From NCBI GenBank assembly GCA_947442255.1, contig CANEVO010000001.1, positions 62,001 through 126,000 of the forward strand: a stretch of DNA of 64,000 bases. Reading direction: 5' to 3'. Within the stretch, counting starts at the first letter, position 1, and the number at the start of each line of letters is the position of its first letter. The DNA comes from Opitutia bacterium (GTDB lineage: Bacteria > Verrucomicrobiota > Verrucomicrobiae > Opitutales > Opitutaceae). A program made the translations under genes and the position numbers. Of the stretch, positions 8,727-19,476 are shown one piece after another. The notes beneath the pieces were generated by a model. The model made no database searches. It worked only from the letters and a program-made list of their open reading frames with translations, and was not told the origin of the DNA.

Positions 8727-9731
8727 TTACAGGCCGCGGACGCCGACCATGCGTTGCGCCTCGACATCCCAGACCTTGAGGCGAAGGCAGCGGTAAATGT
8801 CAGCGGGCCACAACGACGTCGTTTTGGGCGACTGCAATTCAGGGATCGCGCGAATGACTTCGGGCAGCCGGTAAAACGGAATGCGGGCGTTCAGGTGATG
8901 GACGTGGTGGTAGGCGATGTTGGCGGTGAACCAGCCCATGATCCGGCCGGTGCGCATGAAGCTCGATGATTCGAGGGCGGCCTTTTCGTAGGTCCAGCCG
9001 TCGCGGTCGGTGAAGGACACACCGGGAAAATTATGCTGGGCGTAGAAAAAATACGCGCTGACTGCGCCCATGGTGAAGTGCATGATCGTCTGCGTGAGCA
9101 CGAGCGCCTGCCAGCCGCCATAGGCCAAAAGTCCGGCGCCAATGGCCAGGTGGACGATCACCGCGATCAGGCAGTCGAGATGTTTGCGGGGATGATTGAA
9201 GAACGGGTTGAGGCACATCCCGTGCAGGAACATGGACCAATAGCCGAACAGGATCGTGAGCGGATGGCGGGCGAACAGGTAGGCCCGGCGCCTGCCCCGT
9301 GAACTCCGCGAAAACTCATCCTTCGTCATGATCGGATACGAGCCGATGTGCGACCCGCGCAGCTTGGAGTTATGCTTGTGATGGTGATTGTGCGAACTGC
9401 GCCACACGCTGCTCGGGCTGATCGCCAGAATGCCGAAAATCCACATCAGCCTTTCGGCCAGCCGCGACTGGGGCAGGATCGCGTGGTGCTGCTGATCGTG
9501 ATAAATGACGAAGAGGCGCGTGAGCAACAGACCGGAGAGCACGCTGCAGGCCATCTTGGCCCCCACATGAAAATTCCACAGCGTGCCGGTGAGCGAGACC
9601 AGCAGGAGAAACGCGGTCCACAGGATCGCCCACCAGCTTTGCCGCGCGTTGTCCTTCGCAAAACGCTTGGTGGCCAGGGTCAGGTCCACTTCTGTTTTCG
9701 CTTGGGGAGCGCTGGGGTTGAGTGCGAACAT
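8727..9731 (-). CDS. Membrane fatty acid desaturase
   Basis: 334 residues from ATG 9731; a GTG at 9761 would add ten residues. The three histidine boxes of integral-membrane di-iron desaturases are all present: HDQQHH, HNHHHKH and HHVHH. Hydrophobic membrane segments lie around them (AILWTAFLLLVSLTG, LIAVIVHLAIGAGLLAYGG). These enzymes insert cis double bonds into acyl chains of lipids or CoA/ACP thioesters using O2. Regiospecificity cannot be read from sequence. It sits directly upstream of lpxD, an association that may be functional (modification of envelope acyl chains) or just proximity. Confidence 0.85.
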   Translation of the reverse strand: MFALNPSAPQAKTEVDLTLATKRFAKDNARQSWWAILWTAFLLLVSLTGTLWNFHVGAKMACSVLSGLLLTRLFVIYHDQQHHAILPQSRLAERLMWIFGILAISPSSVWRSSHNHHHKHNSKLRGSHIGSYPIMTKDEFSRSSRGRRRAYLFARHPLTILFGYWSMFLHGMCLNPFFNHPRKHLDCLIAVIVHLAIGAGLLAYGGWQALVLTQTIMHFTMGAVSAYFFYAQHNFPGVSFTDRDGWTYEKAALESSSFMRTGRIMGWFTANIAYHHVHHLNARIPFYRLPEVIRAIPELQSPKTTSLWPADIYRCLRLKVWDVEAQRMVGVRGL

Positions 9732-9929
9732 GGCTTCGCACAGATTGAGGAAGACCCTCACATTCGCGCAAGAAATATGTCACCAGCGACCCGGGTCGGC
9801 GCTCGCAACAGAGCGAACCGACGTGCAGCCGGGGATTGCCTCTTCGTGCCGTTCTTCGCGGGTCGATCGCCCACCAAAAAAAATTGCGCAATGGTGCCGT
9901 GCTCCTTTCCTCCCTCCGTCGATAACGCC

Positions 9930-10013
9930 ATGTCCGATCTCTCGCCACTCCCCACCGAGCCACGCCCCGGCCTTTACAGTCACTACAAGGGCAACGACTA
10001 CCGCGTGCTCGGC
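9930..10013 (+). pseudogene. N-terminal fragment of a DUF1653 protein
   Basis: ATG 9930 begins MSDLSPLPTEPRPGLYSHYK and continues GNDYRVLG. This is the start of the small DUF1653 family (PRPGLYRHYKGNxYRVLG pattern). At about 10013 the similarity stops, and the following bases read on the opposite strand as an IS3-type OrfA fragment. The family's remaining 40-50 residues are missing, so the gene appears truncated by an insertion or deletion event. Confidence 0.65.
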
Positions 10014-10061
10014 CTCCCGCAAGATGCGTATCTTCTGTTCCGTCGTGTGTCTTTTGCCATT
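10011..10061 (-). mobile_element. Short IS3-family OrfA remnant
   Basis: On the minus strand the bases encode NGKRHTTEQKIRILREA, the characteristic N-terminus of IS3-family transposase OrfA (helix-turn-helix protein). Only about 17 residues remain. The fragment abuts the truncated DUF1653 frame exactly, which suggests an insertion-sequence scar. It is short, so the assignment rests on a distinctive but small motif. Confidence 0.45.
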
Positions 10062-10199
10062 GAGCAAAATCCTGCCGGACGTCGGCGCACGCGGGTGCTT
10101 GGGCGCTGGAGTTTTCCGGTTGGCCTTCAGCTGGTGGCGGGCTGGTCGGGCATCCGCTGCGGTCAAAAATGATGATGCGAGGGCTCGGCCAAAACCCCT

Positions 10200-10306
10200 A
10201 ACCGCTAATCTTCGCTAATGAACTCTAATCACGAAGCGGAGATGAAAGCGTCCGGAAGGAAACCGCGCTCTCCTAAATTAGCGCCGCTTAGCGTGGATTA
10301 GCGGTT
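10200..10306. repeat. Imperfect inverted repeat rich in GCTAATC
   Basis: The left arm (10200-10218, AACCGCTAATCTTCGCTAA) matches the reverse complement of the right arm (10288-10306, TTAGCGTGGATTAGCGGTT) at 17 of 19 positions. The spacer holds further CTAATC-like words. The structure lies between the IS3 scar and icd; it could be a small non-autonomous element or dispersed intergenic repeat. No coding frame overlaps it. Confidence 0.55.
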
Positions 10307-10347
10307 ACTGTCTTTTTCGGAGTCAGGCGGAATTCGGCGACCCCGCC

Positions 10348-12678
<2,331 letters not shown>

Positions 12679-12710
12679 TCAAAAGCATTTCCGGGCCGGA
12701 AGGGGCGGAA

Positions 12711-12760
12711 TTTTTGAATGTGGAACGCAGGAAGGGAGGGAACGGATCAAGGCAGCGATG
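12711..12760. repeat. Direct repeat, copy 1
   Basis: A stretch starting TTTTTGAATGTGGAAC and ending near GGCAGCGATG is repeated 146 bases downstream (12857-12905) with about 85 percent identity by eye. It lies in the icd upstream region and has no supported coding role. Confidence 0.6.
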
Positions 12761-12856
12761 TGGTGCGGGCGAAGCCGCGGTTTTGGGATCGATGTTCGAT
12801 TCCTGTTTTCCTGATTTCGACATACGGAGTGGCTGCTCGCAGAGTGGGAATGCCGA

Positions 12857-12905
12857 TTTTTGAATGTGGAACTCAGGAAGGAGTGGAACGGATCGGGGCA
12901 GCTAT
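12857..12905. repeat. Direct repeat, copy 2
   Basis: Second copy of the unit at 12711-12760, starting with the same TTTTTGAATGTGGAAC. The 446 bases between icd and the next gene (12625-13070) contain only these repeats and no convincing gene. The units resemble a dispersed intergenic repeat rather than a tandem array. Confidence 0.6.
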
Positions 12906-13070
12906 GCAGCGGATCTGGATGTTGGTTTTCGATGTGGAGGGTGGAGAACTATGGAGCCAGGCAAAATTTCCTCGGGCGATCGCCGATCGTGGCTGGAAAC
13001 GCAGGCTGGAACGGCTACGGTATGGGCTTCGCCTCCAATTTCCGCCCTAGTCGCGGCCGCGTCCTCTTCC

Positions 13071-13607
13071 ATGAAAAAACTCCTTTCGCTTTTCCTGCTC
13101 TCCGCGGCCGGCCTGTTGGCCCAGCCTGCGACCGTCGACCTCGGCTCCCGCGGCCAAGTCACCTTGTACTTCGCCGAGGGCTGGAGAGCGGCGATGACCG
13201 ACATGGGTGGGCAGGCAACCGTCAACGTGACGCCCACGGGTGATGCCAATGCGAACTGCACGCTGCTGATCACCACGCCGGAGCAGGATCGCTTTGATAC
13301 GAAGGCGCGGCTGAAACTGCGCGTCGAAGCCGATGGGCAGCCGGTGGCGGAAGGCTCGGTCGAGGGCAAGGCCATCGGGCGGGAGTTTTCCCTTACGGCC
13401 GGTTTCGGCTTTTATTGCAATTTCACTGACGCGGAGATGAAGGGAAAGCCGCCGCAAAAGGGGAATTACAAGGTCATGAGCTCGGGCAAAATCCGGCTCG
13501 CGCCCGACGTGATGATCGACGTGACCATCATGGCCGACGATTTCAAGGGCCAGGCCTACCAGCAGTTGCTCGGGGCGATCGAGGGCATGGAATACAAGCG
13601 GCGTTGA
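13071..13607 (+). CDS. Secreted protein of unknown function
   Basis: 178 residues. ATG 13071 opens a clean signal peptide (MKKLLSLFLLSAAGLLAQ, cleavage probably after Ala-Gln at about 18-19). The mature part is beta-rich, with a repeated small-residue pattern (FSLTAGFGFYCNFTD, DVMIDVTIMADDF) and two cysteines that are not in a metal motif. I recognise no family. It is followed 57 bases later by pcp in the same direction, but a functional link is not evident. The open frame continues upstream into the repeat region without a better start. Confidence 0.7.
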   Translation: MKKLLSLFLLSAAGLLAQPATVDLGSRGQVTLYFAEGWRAAMTDMGGQATVNVTPTGDANANCTLLITTPEQDRFDTKARLKLRVEADGQPVAEGSVEGKAIGREFSLTAGFGFYCNFTDAEMKGKPPQKGNYKVMSSGKIRLAPDVMIDVTIMADDFKGQAYQQLLGAIEGMEYKRR

Positions 13608-13664
13608 CGCCACGCCCGAAACGCGACCAACGCGGCGAGTCAACCGAAACGAACGACCGATTCA

Positions 13665-14312
13665 ATGGGACGACGCATTAAGGCGGTGCTGATTACGGGT
13701 TTCGAGCCGTTTGGCGGAGACGTGATCAATCCCTCGCAGGAGATCGCGCAGGCGTTGGACGGGCGCACGGTCGCGGACCGCGCGATCATCGGGGCGACGT
13801 TGCCCTGTGTCTTTGGCGGATCGCGGCAGGAATTGGTCCGGCTGCTGCGTGCGCACCAGCCCGGCGTGGTGATCTGTCTTGGCCTGGCGGTCGGGCGGGC
13901 GGAGATCGCGCTCGAGCGGGTGGCGATCAACGTGGATGACGCGCGGATCCCGGATAATGCAGGGCAGCAACCGATCGATGTGCCGGTGGTGCGAAGCGGA
14001 CCGCCGGCGTATTGGTCGCGGCTGCCGATCAAGGCCATCGTGGCGGAACTGCGGGCGCGAAAGATTCCGGCGGTGGTCTCACAGACCGCGGGCACGTTTG
14101 TCTGCAATCACGTGTTTTACGGTTTGATGCATTTGCTGCGCTGGCAGCGCCCGGTTCGGGCGGGGTTCATTCACGTGCCGGCCCGCGTGGGAATGAAGAC
14201 CACGGCCCCAACGCTGCCGCTGGCGACCCTGGTCGAGGCGGTGGCGATCGCGATCGAAACGACGGTGCGGCGGCCGCGTGACCTGCGGCATTCGGGCGGG
14301 GCGATCCACTGA
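13665..14312 (+). CDS. pcp: Pyrrolidone-carboxylate peptidase (pyroglutamyl peptidase I)
   Basis: 215 residues, normal for peptidase family C15. It removes N-terminal pyroglutamate from peptides in the cytoplasm. The N-terminus has the family signature TGFEPFGGDVINPS. The catalytic triad can be placed at Glu80 (GRAEIALERVAIN), Cys147 (GTFVCNHVFYGLMH) and His170 (GFIHVP). All three motifs are intact, so it should be active. The gene converges on the phosphatase gene that follows, with about 60 bases between them. Confidence 0.9.
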   Translation: MGRRIKAVLITGFEPFGGDVINPSQEIAQALDGRTVADRAIIGATLPCVFGGSRQELVRLLRAHQPGVVICLGLAVGRAEIALERVAINVDDARIPDNAGQQPIDVPVVRSGPPAYWSRLPIKAIVAELRARKIPAVVSQTAGTFVCNHVFYGLMHLLRWQRPVRAGFIHVPARVGMKTTAPTLPLATLVEAVAIAIETTVRRPRDLRHSGGAIH

Positions 14313-14373
14313 TCCGCGATGGCCGGATGCCGCGTGGCCCGGAAGATCGGCCGGGGACAACGCCGGCGGATGG

Positions 14374-15984
14374 CTAACGGTTACGCGGGCCGGCGGACTC
14401 GATCGCGACGAGGCAGACATCGTCCTCGAAGGCGGACCGGTAGGAGAAATCCTTGACGGATTGCACGAGGCGCTCGACGAGCTGCGCGCAGGAAAGGCCG
14501 CGGCATTCCGCGAGGGTGGCGTCCAGTCGCTGCTCGCCGAACATGTGCCCGTGGGGATCGGTCGCCTCGAAGATCCCGTCGGTGTAACCGAGAAACAGGT
14601 CGCCCGGGTGAAATTCGCACTCGTGATGAGTGTAGGGAAAGTCCGTCAACAAGCCCGCGGCGGGTTCGGGGTTCGCGGGGGCAAGCCGGAGGATCTCGGT
14701 GGATTTCGCCTGCAGCACCACGGGCGGCGGATGGCCGGCGTTGGTATAGGTGAGGGTTTGCGTGGCGAGATCGATGACCGCGAAGAAGACCGTGGCAAAG
14801 ACGGGCTGCCCCGTTTCCTCGACGATCGGCATCAGGCTGTGATTAACCTCCGCGACGACGTACGCCGGGTCGACGGCCCGCGCGCCGATTTCCTCGACCA
14901 CGCCGCGGATGAGCGCGGTCAACAAGCCGGCCCGGACCCCATGCCCCATCACATCGCAAATGAGGACGCCGCATTTCGTGTCCGAAAGCTGGAGGATGCC
15001 GTAAAAATCCCCGCCCAGCGTCGTCGTTGGCAGATAGCGATGGGCGAAGCGGAGGACGCTGGCCTCGACCGTGGCACTCCGGGGAAAAGTCGGATACGGC
15101 CGGTTGAGAAAGGCCTCCTGCACCTGGCGCGCCATGCGCAGGTCGGTTTCCATCTCGGCGCTGCGGCGGCGGATCTCCTCCTCGGCGAGCTTGCGGCGGG
15201 TGATGTCGTGGCTGATGCCGACGAGCCCGACGAGTTGCCCGCGGACGTCGCGCAGCGGCACCTTGGTGACGAGGGACCAGCGCACGCGGCCCTCAGCGCC
15301 GAAATCGGATTTCTCCTGGTTGAGGATGGGCTTGCCGCTGTCGAAGACCTGGCGGTCGTCGGCGAGGGCCTGCTGGCCGCGCTCACCCGGAAAAAAATCC
15401 ATCACGGTGTGGCCCAATGCCTCGGCCTGAGTGGCGACGCCGAGCTGCTGGAGATGCGCCACGCTGTTGAGCACGTAGCGGGAGGCCTTGTCCTTGACGT
15501 AAAGCCGGCTGGGCAGGTGATCGATGATCGTGCGGAGGAGGTTGCGTTCCTCGACGAGTTTTTCCTCGGCGTCCTTGGTGGCGGTGACGTCACGGGTCAG
15601 GCCGAACGTGCCGATGATCCGGCCGCGGTGGTCGCGCCAGGGCATTTTGGTCGTGGAGCCCCAAGTGAGGCTCCCGTCCCGCTTGGTGATGCGCTGCACC
15701 TCGCCGACCATGGGTTCCCCGGTGCGGATGATGTCCTGCTCCTCAGCGAGCGCCTTGCTGGCATGCTGCGGCGAGAAAAAATCCGCGTCGGACTTGCCGG
15801 CGACGGCCTCCGGCGAGGCGGCGTCCAGCCAGGCGGCATGGGCGCGGTTGACACGGACAAAGCGGCTTTTGAGGTCCTTGAAATAGATCCGGTCCGGGAC
15901 CGTTTCCATCAGGAGACGCAGAATCGCGGAATCCAGCGATTCCGCGACTGCAGTCGGGCTCGGCGAAGGAGGCGCATCACTCAT
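14374..15984 (-). CDS. PAS-PAS-SpoIIE serine phosphatase (RsbU-like)
   Basis: 536 residues. Two PAS domains (about 20-135 and 150-270), each beginning with a V-x-D-R/LPSR-x-YxKD pattern and ending in an ITRDVT/ISHDIT-type motif. A short helical linker (about 275-300) and a PP2C/SpoIIE phosphatase domain (about 305-530) follow. Metal-binding aspartates are visible in LGGDFYGI, CDVMGHGVRAGL, GYTDGIFEATD and FEDDVCLVAIE. Such proteins dephosphorylate anti-sigma-factor antagonists in partner-switching pathways in response to a signal sensed by PAS. No STAS or anti-sigma kinase gene is adjacent, so the target is unknown. It is soluble, with no membrane segment. It terminates with TAG, showing that TAG is a normal stop codon here. 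Confidence 0.88.
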   Translation of the reverse strand: MSDAPPSPSPTAVAESLDSAILRLLMETVPDRIYFKDLKSRFVRVNRAHAAWLDAASPEAVAGKSDADFFSPQHASKALAEEQDIIRTGEPMVGEVQRITKRDGSLTWGSTTKMPWRDHRGRIIGTFGLTRDVTATKDAEEKLVEERNLLRTIIDHLPSRLYVKDKASRYVLNSVAHLQQLGVATQAEALGHTVMDFFPGERGQQALADDRQVFDSGKPILNQEKSDFGAEGRVRWSLVTKVPLRDVRGQLVGLVGISHDITRRKLAEEEIRRRSAEMETDLRMARQVQEAFLNRPYPTFPRSATVEASVLRFAHRYLPTTTLGGDFYGILQLSDTKCGVLICDVMGHGVRAGLLTALIRGVVEEIGARAVDPAYVVAEVNHSLMPIVEETGQPVFATVFFAVIDLATQTLTYTNAGHPPPVVLQAKSTEILRLAPANPEPAAGLLTDFPYTHHECEFHPGDLFLGYTDGIFEATDPHGHMFGEQRLDATLAECRGLSCAQLVERLVQSVKDFSYRSAFEDDVCLVAIESAGPRNR

Positions 15985-16062
15985 GGAAGGGCGAAGTTGC
16001 CACGGCCGGAACCCGCAGGCAACCCAACGCTGCGCCCGGGCTGGAACGCCGGGCGGGGGGCC

Positions 16063-17409
16063 TTACTCCTTCACGATGCTGAACCAGTCGCGCTTTTCGC
16101 CCTTGTCGTTGAGAAAGGTGAAATCGAGGCGCAGGCCGTCGACGTCGATGACCGAGGAACCGGCCTCGTTGAGCGAGAGGAAGAAGATGGGGTGGTTGAG
16201 CGGCACGGGATTGGCGCTGGCGCGGCCGGCGGTGCCGGTGACGATGGAAACCTCGCCGTTGTGCGGGGTGCGCGAGCGCGGTTTGCGGTAGGGGCCGTCG
16301 CCTTCGGGCCGGCCGTTGCCCTTTTGCTTGATGAAGGAGGGGTTGAAGGTGTCGCTCTTGCCGTAGTGGCCGTCGATGACGAACGAGCGTTCGTAGACGT
16401 GCGAGTGGCCGGTGAGCACGAGGTCGACCCCGGCCTGTTCCAGGACCGGCAGGAAGATGGCGCGCATGTCGTTCATCCGGCCCCCGCTGTCGGCGTCCCG
16501 GTCGGAATCGTGCGAGCCCTTCGTATAAGTCGGGTGGTGAAAGAAGGCGATGATCCAATCGCGCTGGGTCGCGGCCAGATCAGCCTTGAGCCACTGCATC
16601 ATCGCGCCGTCGGGGGCGCGGGACGAATCCTGCGAGTCGAGGCAAACGAAGTGAATGTTCGCGTAGTCGAACGAGTAGTAGGCTTCCGTGCCCGAGGCGA
16701 CGCCGCCAGCTTGGGCGCGCGTCGGCAGCGTGAAGATGTCGTAGTAGACGCCGGACTGCGTGACCGAATTCGCGCTCTTGCCGTCGTGATTGCCGAGCGC
16801 GGGCCAGACGGGTGAGGTGCGCAGGGTCTGCGGGTACACCTCGAAGATGGCCTTCTGGTAATCAGCGTCGGTGCCGTCGGGGTAGGCATTGTCGCCGAGC
16901 AGGAGCCACAGGTCGGTTGGGCGCGTGCCGGTGAACTTATAGTAGACGTCGCGCACGGCGGCCTGCGTTTCGTTCTTGGTCCCTGGATCGCCGAGCACCC
17001 AGACGCGGGTGGGCTTGGCGGGACCGACGACGGGCGGCGTGGTGAAACTGTAGGTGCCGGGCTGGACGGGGGCGTCCTCGCCACCGGCTTTCTTGGCGTT
17101 CTTGGTGTTGGCCGTCTGCGCGACCGAGACGGGGCCGACCGTATAGTAGTAGCGGGTGTCGGGCTTCAGGTCACTCAGTTGGACGAAGTGTTCCGTCGAA
17201 ATGCCCTCCGCTTTCACGCTCGCCGTCAGTTTACTAGCCTCGGTGCCGTAGGTGACGACCGAGCCCTCGGTCGTGTCGGTGCGCCAGCGCACCACCATGC
17301 TGGTCGGCGTGGCCGTCTGGAGATACGGACCGCGGACGATCGTGGTCGCGGCGGAAGCGAGCGAGGAAACGAGGCTGGCCAGGGCGAGGAACAGGGTAGG
17401 GCGTCTCAT
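16063..17409 (-). CDS. Secreted purple acid phosphatase-like metallophosphoesterase
   Basis: 448 residues. A signal peptide (about 1-21, ending SLASA) precedes a fibronectin-III-like domain (about 22-120, with RGPYLQTATPTSMVVRWRT shortened to PYLQTATPTSMVVRW and LKPDTRYYYTVG). A calcineurin-like phosphoesterase domain follows. Its di-metal motifs are all visible: GDPGT, LLGDNAYPDG, LGNHDG, a His in FFHHPTY, and TGHSHVYERS. This is the purple acid phosphatase arrangement, acting on phosphomonoesters outside the cytoplasm. The TPR gene ends six bases upstream of this start on the same strand, so both are probably one transcript. Phosphate-responsive regulation is possible but no box was recognised. 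Confidence 0.87.
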   Translation of the reverse strand: MRRPTLFLALASLVSSLASAATTIVRGPYLQTATPTSMVVRWRTDTTEGSVVTYGTEASKLTASVKAEGISTEHFVQLSDLKPDTRYYYTVGPVSVAQTANTKNAKKAGGEDAPVQPGTYSFTTPPVVGPAKPTRVWVLGDPGTKNETQAAVRDVYYKFTGTRPTDLWLLLGDNAYPDGTDADYQKAIFEVYPQTLRTSPVWPALGNHDGKSANSVTQSGVYYDIFTLPTRAQAGGVASGTEAYYSFDYANIHFVCLDSQDSSRAPDGAMMQWLKADLAATQRDWIIAFFHHPTYTKGSHDSDRDADSGGRMNDMRAIFLPVLEQAGVDLVLTGHSHVYERSFVIDGHYGKSDTFNPSFIKQKGNGRPEGDGPYRKPRSRTPHNGEVSIVTGTAGRASANPVPLNHPIFFLSLNEAGSSVIDVDGLRLDFTFLNDKGEKRDWFSIVKE

Positions 17410-17415
17410 GGAAAA

Positions 17416-18219
17416 TCAGGAAGCGGGGGCGGCAAGACGGGTGAGTTCGGTGGCGAGTTGCGCGAGATCGGGAGATTCGCGCAACCACGCCGGGAGAGTG
17501 GCGATCGCCGCAAGCGCGGATGCGTAGGCCGCGCGGGCTTCGCCCTGACGGCCGGCGCGGGCCAGCAAGTCGCCCCGGCGTTTGAGCCAAGACTCCTTGC
17601 GTTCGCTGGCGGCGGTGAGCGCGTCGATCCGGGCGAGCGCGGCGTCGATCCGGCCGCTCGATTCCTCCAGCGCGAGCGCGCGGAGATGCAACGCGGGAGC
17701 GGGGCCGACTCGCGCGATGCCTTCATCGAGGCTGCGAATCGCCTCGGCGGGGGAGCGGATCAGGGCGGCGCGTTCGAGGAAAAGTTCCGGCGGCGGAGCG
17801 GAAGCGAGCGCGAGGGCCACCGTGAGGTCGACGAGCGCCGTGTCGGGAGCAGCGAGTTTGGCAAGGGCGCGGGAGCGAAGCAGCAGCGCCTCCGGATCGC
17901 GGGGGTTGCGGGCCAGCACGCGGTCGAGCTTCGTGCGCGCATCCGCGGCGCGGCCGGTGGCAAGTTCGAGGGCAGCGCGGGCCCGGTCGAGCCGTGGCAA
18001 ACCGGGGGCGAGCTCGGCGGCGCGCAGATAGTTGGCCTCGGCGGGCACCCAATCCTGGTGTTCCGCGTAGAGGTCACCGCGATCGACGTAGAATTCGGCT
18101 TCGTCCGGCAATGCGGCGATGAGCGCATTCACCCGGTCGAGCGCCGCGGCCAATTCCGGGTGGGCGCGCAGCGAGGCCGTCCCGGCGAGGAGCAGCAAAA
18201 ATACGGCGGCGCGCGTCAC
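17416..18219 (-). CDS. Secreted tetratricopeptide repeat protein
   Basis: 267 residues from GTG 18219, chosen because a signal peptide starts there (TRAAVFLLLLAGTASLRA). The rest is helical, alanine- and leucine-rich, with TPR-like units of about 34 residues (AEFYVDRGDLYAEHQDWVPAEANYLRAAEL and similar; read as a series of A-x-x-x-L-x-L-A-P blocks). TPR proteins act as protein-interaction scaffolds. It is immediately upstream of the purple acid phosphatase gene (six-base gap) and probably encodes a partner. The frame stays open far upstream to 18651 without family-like sequence. Confidence 0.75.
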   Translation of the reverse strand: MTRAAVFLLLLAGTASLRAHPELAAALDRVNALIAALPDEAEFYVDRGDLYAEHQDWVPAEANYLRAAELAPGLPRLDRARAALELATGRAADARTKLDRVLARNPRDPEALLLRSRALAKLAAPDTALVDLTVALALASAPPPELFLERAALIRSPAEAIRSLDEGIARVGPAPALHLRALALEESSGRIDAALARIDALTAASERKESWLKRRGDLLARAGRQGEARAAYASALAAIATLPAWLRESPDLAQLATELTRLAAPAS

Positions 18220-18337
18220 GTGCGGAAGCAAAAATAAGCGGGAATGCGAAAGCAATCGTTGAGCAAGACGATGGGGTGAATTCAACGTTGGACGCCGAGC
18301 GGCGATGCGACCGGGAATCCGGTCGCGGCCGCGTCGC

Positions 18338-19441
18338 TTAGTTGTTGAACCGGAACAACGCGACGTCGCCGTCGGCGAAAACGTACTCCTTGCCCTCGAG
18401 CCGGTATTTACCCGCCTCGCGCGCGGCGGCGACGCTGCCGAGCTTGGTGAGGTCATCGTAGGAAACGATCTCGGCCTTGATGAACCCCTTCTCGAAATCG
18501 GTGTGGATGACCCCGGCGGCCTGCGGGGCCTTCCAGCCCTTCTTGATCGTCCAGCAGCGGACCTCCTTCTCGCCGGCCGTGAAATACGTCTGTAATCCGA
18601 GGAGGGCGTAGGTGCCCTTGATGAGCGCGGAGACGCCGGAATCGTCGACACCGAGATCCTTCAGGAAGGCCCTGGCCTCGTCGGGCGGCAGATCGATCAA
18701 TTCGGATTCGATCTTCGCGCTGATGGGCACGTAGGCGGCGTCGTGGTGCGTGCGGACAAACTCGGCGACCTGCAGGACGAAGAGATTCTGCTCTGCGGTC
18801 GCGAGATCGCTCTCCGCGACGTTGCACGCGAAGAGCACGGGCTTGGCGGTGAGGAGTTGGAACAGCTTCATCATGGCCTTCTCGTCGTCGCTTGCGGGCA
18901 GCGTGTTCGCGGTCTTGCCCGAGTTGAGGTGCGGTTCGAGCTTCTGGAGCAGCGCGACCTCAATGATGGCCTCCTTGTCGCCGGACTTGGCCTTCTTTTG
19001 CGTCTTCTCGATCCGCTTGCTGACGGCATCGAGGTCGGCGAGCACGAGTTCCGTCGTGATCACTTCGATGTCGCGGATGGGATCGATCCCGCCCATGGTG
19101 TGGACGATGTCGGCGTCCTCGAAGCAGCGCACGACCTGCACGATGGCGTCGACCTCGCGAATGTTGGCGAGAAACTGATTGCCGAGGCCTTCGCCCTTGC
19201 TGGCGCCGGCCACGAGGCCGGCGATGTCGACGAACTCGATGGCGGCGGGGACGACGACATTGGTCTTGGCGATCGCCTTCAGCACGTAGGCGCGGTCGTC
19301 AGGGACGATGACGACGCCGACGTTCGGATCGATGGTGCAAAACGGATAGTTGGCCGCCTCCGCCTTGCGGGAGCGGGTCAGAGCGTTGAAAAGAGTGGAC
19401 TTACCCACGTTGGGAAGGCCGACGATGCCTGCTTTGAGCAT
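18338..19441 (-). CDS. ychF: Ribosome-binding ATPase YchF
   Basis: 367 residues, normal for YchF/Ola1. It has a TRAFAC-class P-loop GLPNVGKSTLFNAL at residues 8-21, TIDPNVGVV, and in place of the NKxD motif the family's ACNVAESDL, which gives ATP rather than GTP preference. A helical domain and a C-terminal TGS domain (QTYFTAGEKEVRCW, AAGVIHTDFEKGFI) follow. YchF associates with ribosomes and is tied to translation and oxidative-stress response. ATG 19441 is the family start; an open extension to 19603 lacks similarity. Confidence 0.93.
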   Translation of the reverse strand: MLKAGIVGLPNVGKSTLFNALTRSRKAEAANYPFCTIDPNVGVVIVPDDRAYVLKAIAKTNVVVPAAIEFVDIAGLVAGASKGEGLGNQFLANIREVDAIVQVVRCFEDADIVHTMGGIDPIRDIEVITTELVLADLDAVSKRIEKTQKKAKSGDKEAIIEVALLQKLEPHLNSGKTANTLPASDDEKAMMKLFQLLTAKPVLFACNVAESDLATAEQNLFVLQVAEFVRTHHDAAYVPISAKIESELIDLPPDEARAFLKDLGVDDSGVSALIKGTYALLGLQTYFTAGEKEVRCWTIKKGWKAPQAAGVIHTDFEKGFIKAEIVSYDDLTKLGSVAAAREAGKYRLEGKEYVFADGDVALFRFNN

Positions 19442-19476
19442 AGAGCCAGTCAACGTCGCGGCCTGCGGAAGAGCGG

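Noticed and set aside
14278..16815. Long open frame antisense to the PAS-SpoIIE phosphatase and purple acid phosphatase genes
   Set aside because: It follows from GC-rich codon bias of the real genes on the other strand; no domain is visible. The same holds for long antisense frames over icd (10705-12117), the RND permease (25632-27632) and the PQQ dehydrogenase (57042-58919).
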